Assembly (NCBI RefSeq): GCF_905404315.1 | Contig: NC_066301.1 | Span: 6,324,001 to 6,388,000 of the forward strand | DNA from: Leptidea sinapis | Lineage: Eukaryota > Arthropoda > Insecta > Lepidoptera > Pieridae | Length of the DNA stretch: 64,000 bases | Direction: 5' to 3' | Part shown: one piece after another, positions 11,536 to 23,189 of the stretch | How positions within the stretch are numbered: position 1 is the first letter of the stretch | Layout: each line of letters begins with the position of its first letter | Notes under the pieces: model-generated | What the model saw: the letters and a program-made list of their open reading frames with translations, nothing else | Told to the model about the DNA's origin: nothing | Databases searched by the model: none | Program-made: the position numbers and the translations under genes

Positions 11536-12699
11536 GCTTTATTTATAAATAAAATAATATTTTTACATTGTAAAAACCGTTATTATTGAATATAATCTGA
11601 TATTATATTATTAAATTTCCTAAGAACCTACTTGATACAATCACAACACTCGACATCACGACGATCCTTGGCAGAATAAGGAAAATTGTTGGAAAAAGTC
11701 AGTTGTAACAATCTTATATTCATATAATATGAACGGGTAAGTAATAACCATTATCTTAATTCCGGAACTGAATGGTAAAATTTAGAATGGAGGTGCGTGA
11801 CTAAATCGTAATCTTGCTAATATGATCTCCTCAATAATTATATCCACAGAGATTGTACTGGTTGATATTATTTTTGTTGTGTTCTGAGATTATTCCACTG
11901 TTAGAACTACCACTTTATAATACCAGATTGAACGGTCAACCCGGATTCTTTGCAAAATACTAACAAACATAGTTGTTATGAAGTTACGAGAGTATCACCG
12001 TCATCATCAGCGTCCATCACGTGAAAGCATCCCCAAATATGAAAGTTGTCTTGAAATTGATATGAAATTGAATTCAGGAAAAAAATTTCCGATCCGATCT
12101 TTTGAGAATCTGTGTCCTCCTAAACATGGCCCATCTCCAATTTCCGTCATTTTGATTTTTAGTAATTGTCCTCCAGGAACTACCAGGAACCTGCTTATGG
12201 TGGACTTAAGCAAGCTGGCAATTCCATTTCAGATTAATTAAGTACACTAATTCAGCCAATAGTAGCCCTGTTCAAGATCTGAACTATAAAAAACATTGTG
12301 GTAATGTACTCATCACACGTAGGGGTGGGTACCAAAATAATATTTGCTGTATAAAAACGTTATTTTAACCTACATACGTTAATAATTATAAAGAAGAATA
12401 ATTATTAAGAAGTGAAGAAAAGTTGAATGTGCTGTTGCTTAGTCCCTAGTATTCTTTTTGTAAAAGAACTCATTCATCGTCACAATATATATCCCAAGAA
12501 ACGAATTCGAAAGTCTATTTCCCGTTCTTGTGAGAAACCGAAATATCGTGAAGAACGTTTGTTAGCTTTGAATGTTAGCCTAAGACCCACTTATCGGGAC
12601 ATGGGATAATGCTTTATAATAAAAAATAATCAACCTATATGAAAACTCCAAAACAATCCGTTCACAAACTATAATTATATCATCTACGTAAACAAAAAT
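11536..12699. other. No gene seen
   Basis: Open frames at 11978-12241 (plus), 12007-12213 (minus) and 12427-12609 (plus) lack recognisable motifs. Two overlap on opposite strands, which points to chance. Confidence 0.45.
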
Positions 12700-12872
12700 A
12701 TTCACAAAAAACGTTCATAAAATGAAAATTACTGTGCAAAACTATGTAAAATTTTTAGGGGACCAAATGGCAAACATTCTGCATCAAACTAGAGATGAAT
12801 CTTATTAATGAAAATTAATAAAAATACTAATCGAATTGAGAACCTCCTCCTTTTTGAAGTCGGTTAAAAATT
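12700..12872 (+). repeat. Repeat family C, copy 2
   Basis: Matches the copy at 3389-3572 in order, including TTTTTAGGGGACCAAATGGC, GCATCAAACTAGAG and the terminal GAGAACCTCCTCCTTTTTGA block. It lacks about 40 bp in the middle that copy 1 has. Confidence 0.6.
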
Positions 12873-13479
12873 AACCTTATTATGATTTATTAAATAAATT
12901 AATGTTAATTAATTATGATAAATATCTTATTCCATTTCAATTTCTTATTGCAATGGTTTTAAACTCGTATTCCGTAGCAGCTGCTCGATTTCTACTTTGA
13001 AAGTCGTAATGTTTGTATTTGTTTTGGCTCTCTGCCACGTACCCGTAGTGAAACGAATACTGACGGTACACCAGAGTAAATCTCTATGTTGTCACGGACC
13101 GTTTGTGGTCAATTTGGGGCTTCCTTTAGTAGCGGTTTTATTAACGTTTATCATAGGAAACACAAGCTGTTTTATGGGTGTATTTCTTCCAAACATCCTA
13201 TACAGGAACGTGTAAGATTAATCTGTTAAAACAAATAGAAGAAAACTGGTGAATTTCTTGGCGAGTAGAAATCTGTTTTGGCATTCCTGCTGATGCTATT
13301 GTAGTGTTGGTAACTAGATAATTAATAATAATTGGGTAGACATGAATATTGCTTTGTGGTATGCCAATTGCCAAACAGTCTGGATTACACCGTTGGCTAA
13401 ATCACTCGTTATTTCATGTCTCGCTCAATCCTCGGATATGATCTTGCCTCAAATCGGCAGGCCGTATCAGTCGTCATGC
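12873..13479. other. No gene seen
   Basis: AT-rich DNA. The hydrophobic open frame at 12997-13215 resembles nothing I know. The end of this interval may include older sequence of the next element. Confidence 0.45.
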
Positions 13480-13966
13480 TAGCATTTTAATAAAGTCACC
13501 TGGAGGGCATTTGCCGCTCCTAATGTAACCAGCTGTTTTGGACCCAAACGGTATACCCCGCCGCGATGGCAAACGTCCTGATGGAATGACCCTGGTGGCT
13601 TGGGGCACGGTGAAGGGCACTGGTGTGGGACGCGACTTGCGTCGACACTCTGGCTCCTTCTCATGTCCAAGTTACGTCAGTTAGTGTTAGGGCTGCTGCT
13701 TCGACTGCCGAACACAGCAAACGTCGCAAATATGTTGGTTCTAATGGGTCTTACATCTTTGTGCCGTTCGGTGTCGAGACACTTGGCCCGTGGGGCCCAG
13801 AGGTGCGGAGAATGTACAAAGTACTAACTTCTCGCCTCAATAAGACTACTGGAAACCCAAGCGCTGGCAGCTATTTCGGTCAACGGATACGCCTAGCTAT
13901 CCAACGTGGAAATGCTGTCAGTATTCTTGGCACGCTTTCCCGTAACGATAGTTTTAATTTAATGTA
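13480..13966 (+). pseudogene. C-terminal domain of a LINE-type polyprotein, relic
   Basis: Two frames together show a conserved C-terminal domain that I associate with the end of some non-LTR reverse transcriptase polyproteins. In order: GKRPDGMTLVAW near 13565, then after a frameshift VWDATCVDTLAPSH (the first residue is degraded), KRRKYVGSNGSYIFVPFG, VETLGPWG, and the terminal RIRLAIQRGNAVSILGTLS. The last ~340 bp are a single open frame ending at a stop. No catalytic RT domain is present upstream, so this is a 5'-truncated, frameshifted copy. Two more fragments of the same domain lie near 54.6 kb (minus) and 60.7 kb (plus). The family name is uncertain. Confidence 0.65.
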
Positions 13967-14137
13967 ATGATAGTATTGTAAATATAGTTATAAGATTCTG
14001 TTTTGATTAAATAAATTTATGTTAATTTACAGATAATTATGAAAAAATAATTGTAAATGTAAATGCAATCTGACGGAATCAGCTTACAATATAAGATTAA
14101 GTCTACATGACAGTAGTAAAAACTTCATCAAATTATC

Positions 14138-14290
14138 ATCATCATCATCATTTCAGCTGGAAGACGTCCACTGCTGGACAAAGACCTCCATGAGGTCGCA
14201 ATTTGAGTACTTTACTGCCCCAATGGCCATCTGTCCCTTGAGCTATGTGCCCTGCCCACTGCCACTTGATCTTGACTTCGGTGAATTTGG
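14138..14290 (-). pseudogene. RTE-type LINE ORF end with GAT-repeat tail
   Basis: On the minus strand a short frame reads KIKWQWAGHIAQGTDGHWGS then KVLKLRPHGG and ends VDVFQL plus stop, followed by a GATGATGATGAT tail. The KWQWAGHIAR...DGRWGSK motif is characteristic of the end of RTE-clade ORFs in insects, and the triplet tail is where such elements end. Compared with fuller copies the proline/arginine-rich middle of the tail appears deleted. It is 5'-truncated and inactive. Confidence 0.7.
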
Positions 14291-14786
14291 TTCTTCAACT
14301 GTTATCTTCAACGTCATCTCATCAAGGCATGGTTCATAATAATACAACCATTACTATGTACTTTTTATAAAGTTATACATATTTACTATATAATATAATT
14401 GTATATATAACTCTGGTAGAGTACAACTATGCAAGCAATCGTTTAACAGGCGTCCCACAACCAAGCATGATAGCTCAGTCTTATTCAATACCTACAAAAT
14501 AAAGTGCTCATGAAAATTAAACTTCAAATATTTAATGAAAATAGTTATGGAAAAGCAGTATTGTTTATTGTCGCAATTGTAAATGCCATAATTTACAATA
14601 TGAACAGCCAAATAACATCTTTATTCTCGCGAGTGTATTCCGATGAATGAGGAGCGGATGTAAATTAACCAGCAATTCATTGTCTGGCTCTTTGGTGACT
14701 GTTCAAATGATTCAATGCATCACTCTTCTATAACGTTACTTTGATAACTCCGACCCAGCCGTTTGTTGTTTAATTTTATTTAAATA
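14291..14786. other. No gene seen
   Basis: AT-rich DNA with no recognisable features beyond a few tens of bases that may still belong to the RTE fragment on the left. Confidence 0.45.
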
Positions 14787-15226
14787 CTAGCTTGAACTCG
14801 TGACTTTGTCCACGTGGAATAGTTAATTTGGGCAGCATTTTTATTATTTAGGATACTTTGCAAATAAAACGCATAAAATTGCTTTTTCGCTGCTGGCGGC
14901 GCTCTTCTATAATACAGCGGCGAACTTTTATCTCCTATTTCATCCCCATATAGGTCAATGTTTCAAAAATGCTCGAAAAAATTTTGATACTAATAAGTGC
15001 CTGAAAATAAAGTTTATGGTTTTATCTCCGATAATGACGAATACCCATACAAACTTTTATCCCCAATTTCAACCCCTCCATTTATTTTTCGCAATTTAAG
15101 GTAGGCTATGTCCTTTTCCAAGCTCTAGTATAGCTCTGTATGAAATTTCATCAAAATCGGTTCAATTGTTTAGGCGTGAAAGGCGTAACAAATAAACATA
15201 CATTCACATTTATAATATCAGTAGAT
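14787..15226 (-). mobile_element. Helitron-like non-autonomous element
   Basis: Read on the minus strand it begins near GATATTATAAATGTGAATG, runs through ACGCCTAAACAATTGAACC, and ends TTCAAGCTAG followed by T, as Helitron termini do (CTRR-T). A second copy with the same order of blocks lies at 26,316-26,803. Shared blocks include the GCAGCAT...TAGGATACTTT segment and CGCTGCTGG.GGCGCTCTTCT. It has no coding sequence. The Helitron assignment rests on the terminal motif and general resemblance; no rolling-circle protein is present. Confidence 0.55.
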
Positions 15227-15310
15227 ATTTCTAGATAGATTAGTTGGAAGCTATCAACATAATCAGGCACGCATGTAATCGCGCACATTCATCTTGATGT
15301 CACAGATTTT

Positions 15311-15614
15311 ACAAGTGGGAGGCTTCTTTGCACTGGCTGCAGGCTAGATTATAAGTTCCACAACGGCACCTATTTCTGCCGTGAAGCAGTTATGGGTAAA
15401 AATTACTATATTTCAGTCTGAAGGTTGCCGTAGCTAGTTAAATTACTAGGTAAATGAGACTTCACATCTTATGTCACAAAGTGATGTGCGCAATTAAAGT
15501 GCCATTCAGAATTTTTGGGTTTTTCAAGAATCCTGAGCGGCACTGGATTGTAATGGGAAGGGCGTATCAATTGCCATCAGCTGAACGTCTTGTTCGTCTC
15601 ATCCCTTATTTTCA
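15311..15614 (-). repeat. Family A repeat, full length
   Basis: Reverse orientation, from CAAGTGGGAGGCTTCTTTGC to CGTCTCATCCCTTATTTTCA. The hairpin-forming segment is present with one or two substitutions. Confidence 0.8.
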
Positions 15615-16029
15615 TTAAAAAGAGTGTTAAAGTCACAGAGCTCGTTCACTCGAGTATAAAATCAAGGCTTTTAATGCATCGTTATATAATATTTAATCTA
15701 TACATATATAATATGCTGCAGTTCGGTCGTTTGACTTTCCCAAATGCAGTGTATGCATTAGAATTTCCGCAGGCACGAAGCCTTGAAAATTCTAAGTATA
15801 ACCAACAAGAATTTAGCCCTGATAACATATTATTGAAGAGAAAATTATTGTGTAGGTATATGTATAGATAATTATTTAAAGTTTTTATATTCACTGTATT
15901 TGGGCAGAGTTTCTACTAAGAATTCACAATAAATAATTAATACTCGAATTTAGCACTCTATCTTATAATATAAGGCACGACAACCAACTGTGTTTAATGC
16001 TGACAAATGTACGACAGTGTCAACTACCT
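15615..16029. other. No gene seen
   Basis: AT-rich. Overlapping open frames on both strands (15590-15894) share no motif with known proteins. Confidence 0.45.
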
Positions 16030-16205
16030 GACAGACATAAAAGGCATAAAAGGCATTTATTTTCTCAAAATTGATTCCTTTAGAATTCTTTTTGATGTCA
16101 CTTCTAATATACTAGATACTACTACTACAGCTTCGGAAACAAATGGCGCTCTGAGAGAGAAGAAGCGGCGCAAGAAACTCTTCCAGATAAAAGATAAAAT
16201 TAAAA
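16030..16205 (-). repeat. Jockey-like LINE 3' UTR fragment
   Basis: Matches the 3' UTR of the LINE at 8358-9200. It has the same TGCCTTTTA-type tail repeat, then on the plus strand TTTTTGATGTCACTTCTAAT, CTTCGGAAACAAATGGCGC and AAGAAGCGGCGCAAGAAACT. No ORF portion is left. Confidence 0.65.
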
Positions 16206-16669
16206 TTTATTTAACTAAATATTTATGTAATTATGGTTATTTATTTCTTATAATATTTTAACAATTAAATTTATATTATTTCTTTATCATTATAATCAGA
16301 TCATTACCAAAATAAATAGAATTTGTAGTAGTCGTATATAATCTTAATTGAATGTTGGTACTGTCGTAAAAATCTATGTTTCATCAAGTCGCTAATGATT
16401 AAATTGTTCATTAAACTTAAGTGATAATTTAAAATAAGATTACTGACACAGTAATAAATAACAGTAGCTATATAAATGTAATTATTAATTGGGATATCTT
16501 ATAGCGTATGGAGCGCTACGTAGCGCTTGTTAAAATATTATTTTAAGTAATCAATATAAAAATATTACTGACAATATGTTGAAAACCTACAATTTAACAC
16601 TTATACTGATGTGGAAGATGAAGTCTCAGTAATCTACGGTCTTTATTATAGTTTAGACAAGAGTAAAAT
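16206..16669. other. No gene seen
   Basis: AT-rich, featureless apart from a small palindromic patch at GGAGCGCTACGTAGCGCTTG near 16510. Confidence 0.45.
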
Positions 16670-17490
16670 CAATGGGAGGTTTCTTTGCACAGGATACCGG
16701 CGAGATGATTGTCACAGCGGCACTTTTTTCTGTCGTCAAGTAGTGACATGCAAGTAATAGGGGTTAAAGTATTAAATTGCCGTTTTATTGTAATAGGTAC
16801 TTCGAGTGGACATAGAACTTCCATGGTTAGAGATTTTTGAGTGAAACTTTTTTCACATGGTACCTATGTAGTTCTCCTTTTAAAAATGTGCAACATTCGA
16901 TTATCGACTTTCAGTTATTTTTTATTCAGCTTAGACAATAATAAGATGGATAACTCCGAGCAATGATAGCATAACTAGAAGTGAAACAGCCCCGACTCAT
17001 GAATCGATCTTCACCATTATTGCTCCATGACAACGCGAGACCTCATACAGCACGAGAAACAGTTTTAACTATATAGGAACTGCCATTACAACCATTTGTC
17101 ACCCGCCGTATTTGCCAGACCTTGCTCCAACGGACTGCCATTTTTTTCGTGATTTGGACAATTTTCTAAGTAATAAAAAGTTTTCATCTCAGGCAGTACA
17201 AAATGCTTTCAAACAGTTGTCGAAACTAGATCACCACATTTCTATCGCAAAGGCATAAATGACCTTCCTATTAGATGGGAGGAATGTATAGATAATAATG
17301 TTAATGGTATTTTCATTTAATAATTAATATAATGTTAAAAAAAATCAATTTTTCAGTACAAATCGGCATTTTCATACTTTCACTCCTAATATTATCGTGT
17401 TTCGGATTGAAAACTGCCGCAGCTAGTGAAATTACTGGGCTAATAAGATTAAATAAAATTTTGGGGTTTTAAAGAACCCTGAGTGACTGT
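16670..17490 (-). repeat. Family A repeat split by a mariner insertion
   Basis: The left part (16670-16756) follows family A in reverse orientation from CAATGGGAGGTTTCTTTGCA to the AGTAATG-like block. The right part (17390-17490) resumes at once with GTGTTTCGGATTGAAAACTG and GCTAGTGAAATTACTGGGC. Everything between is a mariner-type element. The split falls at a TA dinucleotide, the standard Tc1/mariner target. This copy is more diverged than most. Confidence 0.7.
16757..17389 (+). mobile_element. Internally deleted mariner transposon
   Basis: Terminal inverted repeats are visible: the left end ATAGGGGTTAAAGTATTAAA pairs with the reverse complement of the right end, TTAGGAGTGAAAGTATGAAA, and both continue into a TGCCG block. 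TA flanks each side. Inside, 16975-17310 encodes the C-terminal part of a mariner transposase in several frames: LLHDNARPHTARETV (second catalytic Asp), then LPDLAPTDCHFF with the third catalytic Asp of the DD34D type, and a final FYRKGINDLPIRWEEC. The N-terminal HTH and first Asp are missing, and frameshifts and a stop are present. It is non-autonomous. The ITRs recall the mauritiana-type mariners. Confidence 0.75.
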
Positions 17491-17619
17491 AACGCTATCT
17501 AGAAATAGTATTAAATTGTGAACATTTACCAATTTATATGTTCCAGGTGTCAGATGTTAGACCATGCAGAAATAAACTGCAACCATATATCTCTTTTTTA
17601 TGTTTTATATTAATACATT

Positions 17620-17945
17620 TACGTATTGAAGACCCTGAAACGGGACCAATATGTCGGGCTCGAGTGGAAAAACCTCCCCCTCCCTAACGACTTAAAACCT
17701 CCTCTGTGCTGAGCGAAGCGAAGCTGGGCGGGGGCCCTGGAGGCCGATAATATCTCGTAGAACACGCCATGAGTGCTACCGAAACCGACATAATATGCCG
17801 GCCTAGACACGCCAGTTCAGACAAACATGCCGAACGGCCGTGGTTGGTCTTCAGTCATAACTCGCACTGTGCCGGCTCAGTAGGACTATCAGCCACAGGA
17901 ACTTCTGCTATCATCCACACGACAGGCCTGCAAATATCATATATA
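17620..17945. other. GC-rich stretch, probable LINE 3' region
   Basis: About 300 bp here is clearly richer in GC than its flanks and includes GGGCGGGGGCCCTGGAGGCC. It lies directly downstream (minus strand) of a reverse transcriptase relic, so it may be that element's 3' region, or a separate insertion. I cannot assign it. Confidence 0.35.
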
Positions 17946-18141
17946 TAGCCCATTCACAACTGCTTTGGTTCACTGTGCCAGACCGAGGCCTCCTTCAGGC
18001 CATCAGTCCGGAAGATCTGCATCTTGAAACATGCCAACCCTATGTCAAGTATTTTTAAAAGATCGACTTGATCCCTAAAGCATCGGTAATAGAGGAAATG
18101 TTCACACTGCATCTTATTAAACTTATAAAAATTGCAGGTCG

Positions 18142-18670
18142 TCAAAGCCGTTGATGAGCAGCAGAAGTAATTATGAGGAGGAGATCACCTTCATTTTGGA
18201 GTTTCTGAGCACTTCTATTTATATACAGCTGCCGTACTGCAAGAAGTTCGGAGATTTTGTATAGTTCCTCAGTTGGGAATCTACGAGGTTTGCCGAGCAT
18301 CACCTTTATGATAGCTCTTTGCGCTCTTTCTACCTCAATAAGGTGTGAAGTGGCTGCTCCACCCCACGCAGATATGCAATAGATCAGTAGGGATTGACAT
18401 AGTGCTTTATAAACCTGTATTGTCAATTTGGTGTCAGCAACGTCACGGAAGTTCTAAATACGGGGATTAGCCTCCTGACTCTATTAGCAAGTCCTGTGAT
18501 GTGTTGGTGCAAGTTTAGGTTTTCGTCGATGACAACTCCCAAGTACTTCATGGTTACTTCTTTACCGACTATTTCACAGGGACAGTCATTAGGAGTGATT
18601 TCTAATTTGTTACGGGGAAACGTGTGTAGCTTAAGTTTGAAATTAGAAGGGGGCTGGGTAACTCGCGTTA
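18142..18670 (-). pseudogene. Reverse transcriptase C-terminal relic
   Basis: On the minus strand the region after the RT palm can be read: KLHTFPRNKLEITPNDCPCE, then MKYLGVVIDENLNLHQHITG, and after a frameshift YKALCQSLLIYCISAWGGAA, ERAQRAIIKVMLGKPRRFPT, ELYKISELLAVRQLYI. The KYLG.V.D..L...HI and Y.ALC.SLL.Y.ISAWGG patterns mark the thumb region of non-LTR reverse transcriptases. There is no YADD motif, as the copy is 5'-truncated. The clade is unclear and distinct from the jockey-like copies nearby. Confidence 0.75.
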
Positions 18671-19144
18671 TAATATGATTCGAGTGTATTTAATTATTGT
18701 GCACGTCAAGATAAATCTGATATTTAAATAATGAAATTGATCTGTGATTATGAAAATGATTATAAATAATTTGTAAAGCAAACATTTAATATAATTTATC
18801 AAAGGATCGTTAAGTCTCAAGGGACCAAAAACTCTAACCACCTGTGATTTGCTCAAGCAAATATTGTAATCTCTGTTTTGTGTTTTTATTTGAAAGATTC
18901 AAAGCTACGGTGAAATTAATACATTTTAAATACTATTATTATGTGTTAATTTGCGTATTTAAATAAACTTTTATGTTATTATAATATTTGTGACTTATGA
19001 TTTTGAAACTATACTGTAAATCCACTTATTGATTTAATATTTATTCGTTTTATATTAATTAATAGCATTTATTCAATATCTTTTAAGTTTATCAAGCACC
19101 TCTAAGCACCTACAGTAATTCTCTTATGTACAAAAAATAAGCAA
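18671..19144. other. No gene seen
   Basis: AT-rich DNA without recognisable features. Confidence 0.5.
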
Positions 19145-20745
19145 TAAATTCAAATTTTTAATATTTTTATTCAAAATAGGATAAACTACTCATTCGATTA
19201 AAATATAAAACATTCAAATGAAGAAATTGTATTGAAAATTAAATTGTTTTAAGAGATTCTTGTAGTGGTTTCGACGTCCACCCAAGGGAAAGTTTAGGAT
19301 ACGCAAGATTTTTTTTGTATCATCTCGACCTGATGGTCATATACCTTATACAGCGGATTTCATATTGGGGTGACATATTCAAGCTGCGACAGCACAAGTG
19401 TTCGATAAAGACACATATATGTATCTTTATCTTTAAATGCCTTGGAGACGCGTGTAATAAAGCCTAACATACGATGAAATTATTCACTATGTGATGAATG
19501 TTGTCATTAAGTGTCAACTTGGCGTCAAGGTATACCCCAAAATCACGAATACAGGTAACTGTTTCAAGTCCTTGATCGCCTAGTGTAAATCTCGTTTCAA
19601 TTTTGTTTTTATTTTTCGTAATAGAGATATGCTTACATTTATTGTAACTTAAAAATAGTTTGTTACTTTTGCAATTGACATCTGACCTATTCAAGTCTTC
19701 CTGCATAACAATGCACAACATCGTTGAAATCAACAATGTGGGAATACAATTTTAAAGCATCTTCGTATAACAAAAACTTACAAGACTTAAAACAATGAGA
19801 GATGTCATTAGTAAAAAGTGTGAAAAGCAATGGGCCGAGTAAAGAGCCTTGAGATACGCCTGACGTTACGTTAACTGTAGGGGAGATGAAACCATTAATA
19901 GCTACCGATAGTTCTCGGGCACTTAGGTAAGCAACAAACCAATGCAAGAGGCTACCTTTTATACCGTTGTATCATATTTTTTTTAATAACAGTGCAAGAT
20001 TTCAAGATCAGTGTAAACTGTTTCAATTTGGTTTTTATTATCAAGGCCTTTAAATAAATAATCAGTAAAAACAAGAAGATTTGACAAAAAGATCTGCCAG
20101 CCACGAAACCGTGTTGCTGTACTATGATATGATATGATATGTTTTAGCTTTGTGTATATGACTTGGTGTACCAATTTCTCAAAAATTTTGGAAATAGATG
20201 ACAGTATAGAGATCGGACGATAATTTGCGACTTGATTTTTTGTTCCTGCTTTAAATATAGGCGTAACATAAGCTATCTTCCAGATACTAGGAAAATAACC
20301 AGAGGAAAAACATTTATTAAAAATTATTTCCAAAGAAATAGATAGGGTTTTGCAAGTACACTTTAGAAAAAACCGGATGAATGTTATCAGGACCGGCGCC
20401 TTTATTGGAGTCGATATTTTGGAGTGCTGCTAAAATATTGGGTCTGTGGAGACGTACATTGTCAAGTAACGTATTATGACCGTTGTCGCAACTTATATTT
20501 TCAAATTGGGCAATACTATATGCTCCACCGAAAGCGGGTTCAAACCGACCGAGTGAAAATATTTAGAGAACATATCAGCTATGAATTTAGGATCATCAGA
20601 TTCGACACCGTCATACCACATTACGCGAGGATAACCTAAGTAAGAATCTTTTAAAGAAGTTGCATAATTCCAGAAATATTTATATTATTCTTCAAGGAGT
20701 TTTCAACGTTTTTAATGTACTTATTATGACATGTAGTTAGAAGCA
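19145..20745 (-). pseudogene. Jockey-like LINE, RT domain and 3' end, broken
   Basis: The minus strand encodes a degraded reverse transcriptase. In order: NYATSLKDSYLGYPRVMWYD and a linker; SGYFPSIWKIAYVTPIFKAG; YRPISILSSISKIFEKLV; LSNLLVFTDYLF; TSGVSQGSLLGPLLFTLF; then YEDA at the catalytic motif C where YADD is expected; and a thumb region ending near 19464. Pieces lie in at least three frames with stops. The 3' end near 19145 carries the TTTGAATAAAAATATT-type tail shared with fragments at 30.5 and 57.2 kb. The endonuclease domain is missing, so it is 5'-truncated and inactive. Confidence 0.85.
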
Positions 20746-20806
20746 ATTTAATCACGCAGGTTTTTCTAAAATTTCCAACGGGCCCATATTTTTAATTGCG
20801 TTTTTA

Positions 20807-20905
20807 AAGTTTTTGACACACCTGTTGTTGCGGATGTCCATGGGCGGTTGCCTCACCTCTCCCCATCCCGTGGGCCTCTTGCCAGTTTGCCCCCTCTCAT
20901 ATAAA
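20807..20905 (+). pseudogene. LINE ORF2 C-terminal fragment (family B), short
   Basis: Matches the last ~100 bp of the family B fragment at 3945-4263 in the opposite orientation, from CACCTGTTGTTGCGGATGTC to GTTTGCCCCCTCTCATAT. A TA microsatellite sits directly at its 3' end. Confidence 0.65.
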
Positions 20906-20906
20906 A

Positions 20907-20928
20907 TATATATATATATATATATATT
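20907..20928. repeat. TA microsatellite
   Basis: About ten TA units directly after the LINE 3' end. It may have grown from the element's A-rich tail. Confidence 0.8.
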
Positions 20929-22855
20929 TCGAATGACATACATCACTGCAATCATTATAAATGAGTCACCATACGCAAATTAAGAAGCGTAAAATTGAAA
21001 GGTTAATTTTACTTTAAATCATACAGAACAACACAAAACTTCAAAACTACCAATAAAATGCAACAAAGTTTTTTACACAGTCTCGCTATCAATTTATAAG
21101 ATCTACTCCTTAATCGCACGGATCATTGCCTTAATGTTTAGTCGACTGTGAATGACTGATTAGCTGTTACGTGAAGCAACAACGTGCTTCAGATAAGCTT
21201 AGTATTGAAATATACATTGACAAATATTATGATAAGATTTTCTTTTGCGATATTCAAATTTAGAAATAATATATGATTGACTCAAGAGCTATTGAACTAC
21301 AACGACTATACATGTATCATTTGTTATAGTTATTTGACTTTCCAATTAGTACCAACATTCTGTTATAATAATATTAATAGAATAATTTGTAACCCGTTAA
21401 TATTATATTGTTTTAGTTATTATATTACGTATATTTTTAGTAATTGTAATATTATTTAATCGACACCTATGCTTTAAATCCTCTATATAAGATTCTGAAA
21501 CAGTTAGCTTATTGCCAACATTAAAACACCCAATGTTCTAATAACCATTACATCATCCAAACGAGTGATGTAATGTTGTACTGAATTACATAACAACACT
21601 CCTATTTTTTATAGATCCCTTTATGCGCAAAGAGTTTCAACAGAAAGCCACATTCTTATTGCTCGATGCGTGGTACCTGTATGAATTTCAAAAAAAGAAC
21701 ATTTTCGTTTACGGGCGTTCCACAATACCAGAACGTCGCGCGCCGTAAACAAAAAGTAGGTTATTCGAATCCCCGCCATTTTTCTTCGATATTTTTATTG
21801 TTTTGTTTACAAAAAAATGAGTGATTCATTTTAAACGCTGAATATTCGAGTGAATTTTAATTATTGCACAAAACATACAAAATATAAATTACTACTAAAA
21901 TAAATAATTGATACATTAATACTTAGTTTATTTGTATATAATCAGTAATGAATGATATTAGGCTACTACTAGGACTGGTGTTTTAATGTTAGCAGTAAGC
22001 TTACTGTTCCAGAATCTTTTAGAGAATTCATATTCTGGGTGTAGATAAAGTCTTGTATGCAACTGTTGATAATTAGGTATTAAAACACTCATGTGATACT
22101 ATTCTAAATAATTCGTAATTCTACTAATCCACATTCGTGTTTTAATACCCCTTATTACACAACAGTTGCATAAATAACTATAATCACATGCAAAATCTTA
22201 GTGAATGTCACTTTATTGTGAAGTTGGTAGTTTCGTATTATTAAGATTGGTAGTACGGTAACTGTTACGAATTGCTCTCAGCTATTGGACGCTTCTTGTT
22301 GGGGCAGTTGAAAGTGTCAGACGTGTAAGCTGCTGGTCACCCGACTGCCCTATTGTTATAAATCATTTAGTGTTACTTGTATATAGTTGTGATTATAGTT
22401 AAATTATTGAATATATTATTTTTATTCAAGTGGTTCGTAAAAGTGTTTTATTATACATTAAGTTTTACATTATGCAATAAAGCATGTCTTAATGCCTTAA
22501 TTTCTAAAACTACCCTCACATACAAAAAAAATATTTTGGTAAGAATTTATGAATATCAAAAAAATGTTTTAAGACAATGAGAGTATTTTATGAAATATTT
22601 CATTAATTTAAAGATAAACCGGAAAGGGGTTTTTTTATTTATTTACTAACACACTAAAAAGTATTTTACAATTTTACTTATATTTAAGTACAAACATGTA
22701 ACCTTCAATAATTCATTTTCGTTCTGTTGATGGTAAGGTAGTTTTGTTATACAGGCTGTTTGTGTTTTGGGTATGAACCCATTTATATATTTATTATGTA
22801 TTATTATATAATTTATATATTTTTAATTGTTATATAAGTTAATAAAACAGGAGTT
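20929..22855. other. No gene seen
   Basis: Mostly AT-rich. A slightly GC-richer patch at 21709-21752 begins GTTTACGG and ends CCGTAAAC, a weak inverted repeat. A block starting TGTTACGAATTGCTCTCAGC at 22261 looked LTR-like but could not be supported. Open frames at 21277-21459 and 22377-22580 look like AT-rich noise. Confidence 0.4.
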
Positions 22856-23045
22856 TTAAAGATGTAGGATTTTGTACAGTGAGTTACGTACAGGAAGTTG
22901 ATTTATTACTAATGGTACCTTGTAATTTTGCTTATTTCTAACATAGCCATTAGGAAATCTAGGTAAAAGCAGTTTTGACTCCCGAATACTGCGGGTACAT
23001 ACTTTGTTCTTATGGTTTTTCTTAATCACTTTAAGATATTCCTTA
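22856..23045 (-). pseudogene. Unidentified C-terminal coding relic, possibly LINE
   Basis: A 60-odd codon open stretch on the minus strand reads EYLKVIKKNHKNKVCTRSIR, ESKLLLPRFPNGYVRNKQNY, KVPLVINQLPVRNSLYKILHL and stop. Its spacing, basic then hydrophobic with a late NQLP, recalls the end of non-LTR reverse transcriptases (NKLP or NELP in others), and an AT-rich tail follows. No upstream RT domain is seen and a stop lies just before it. The assignment is tentative. Confidence 0.35.
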
Positions 23046-23189
23046 AAATATTCTTCACTTAATATCTCAAGTTATATCTTTTCATTGCATGGTAGTATTA
23101 TGCAGTTTACTAATTATTGAACTAAAAATTTAAGTGGATATAAAATGTTAAATTCGCGTCAGGGCACGTGACCTGATCGAAAATTCGTA

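Noticed and set aside
11978..12241. 87-codon frame, with a 68-codon frame on the opposite strand
   Set aside because: No motif and overlapping frames on both strands; most likely chance in a locally less AT-rich stretch.
22261..22450. Solo LTR beginning TGTTACGAATTGCTC
   Set aside because: It looked LTR-like at the start, but I found no CA-ending terminus, no target-site duplication and no second copy.
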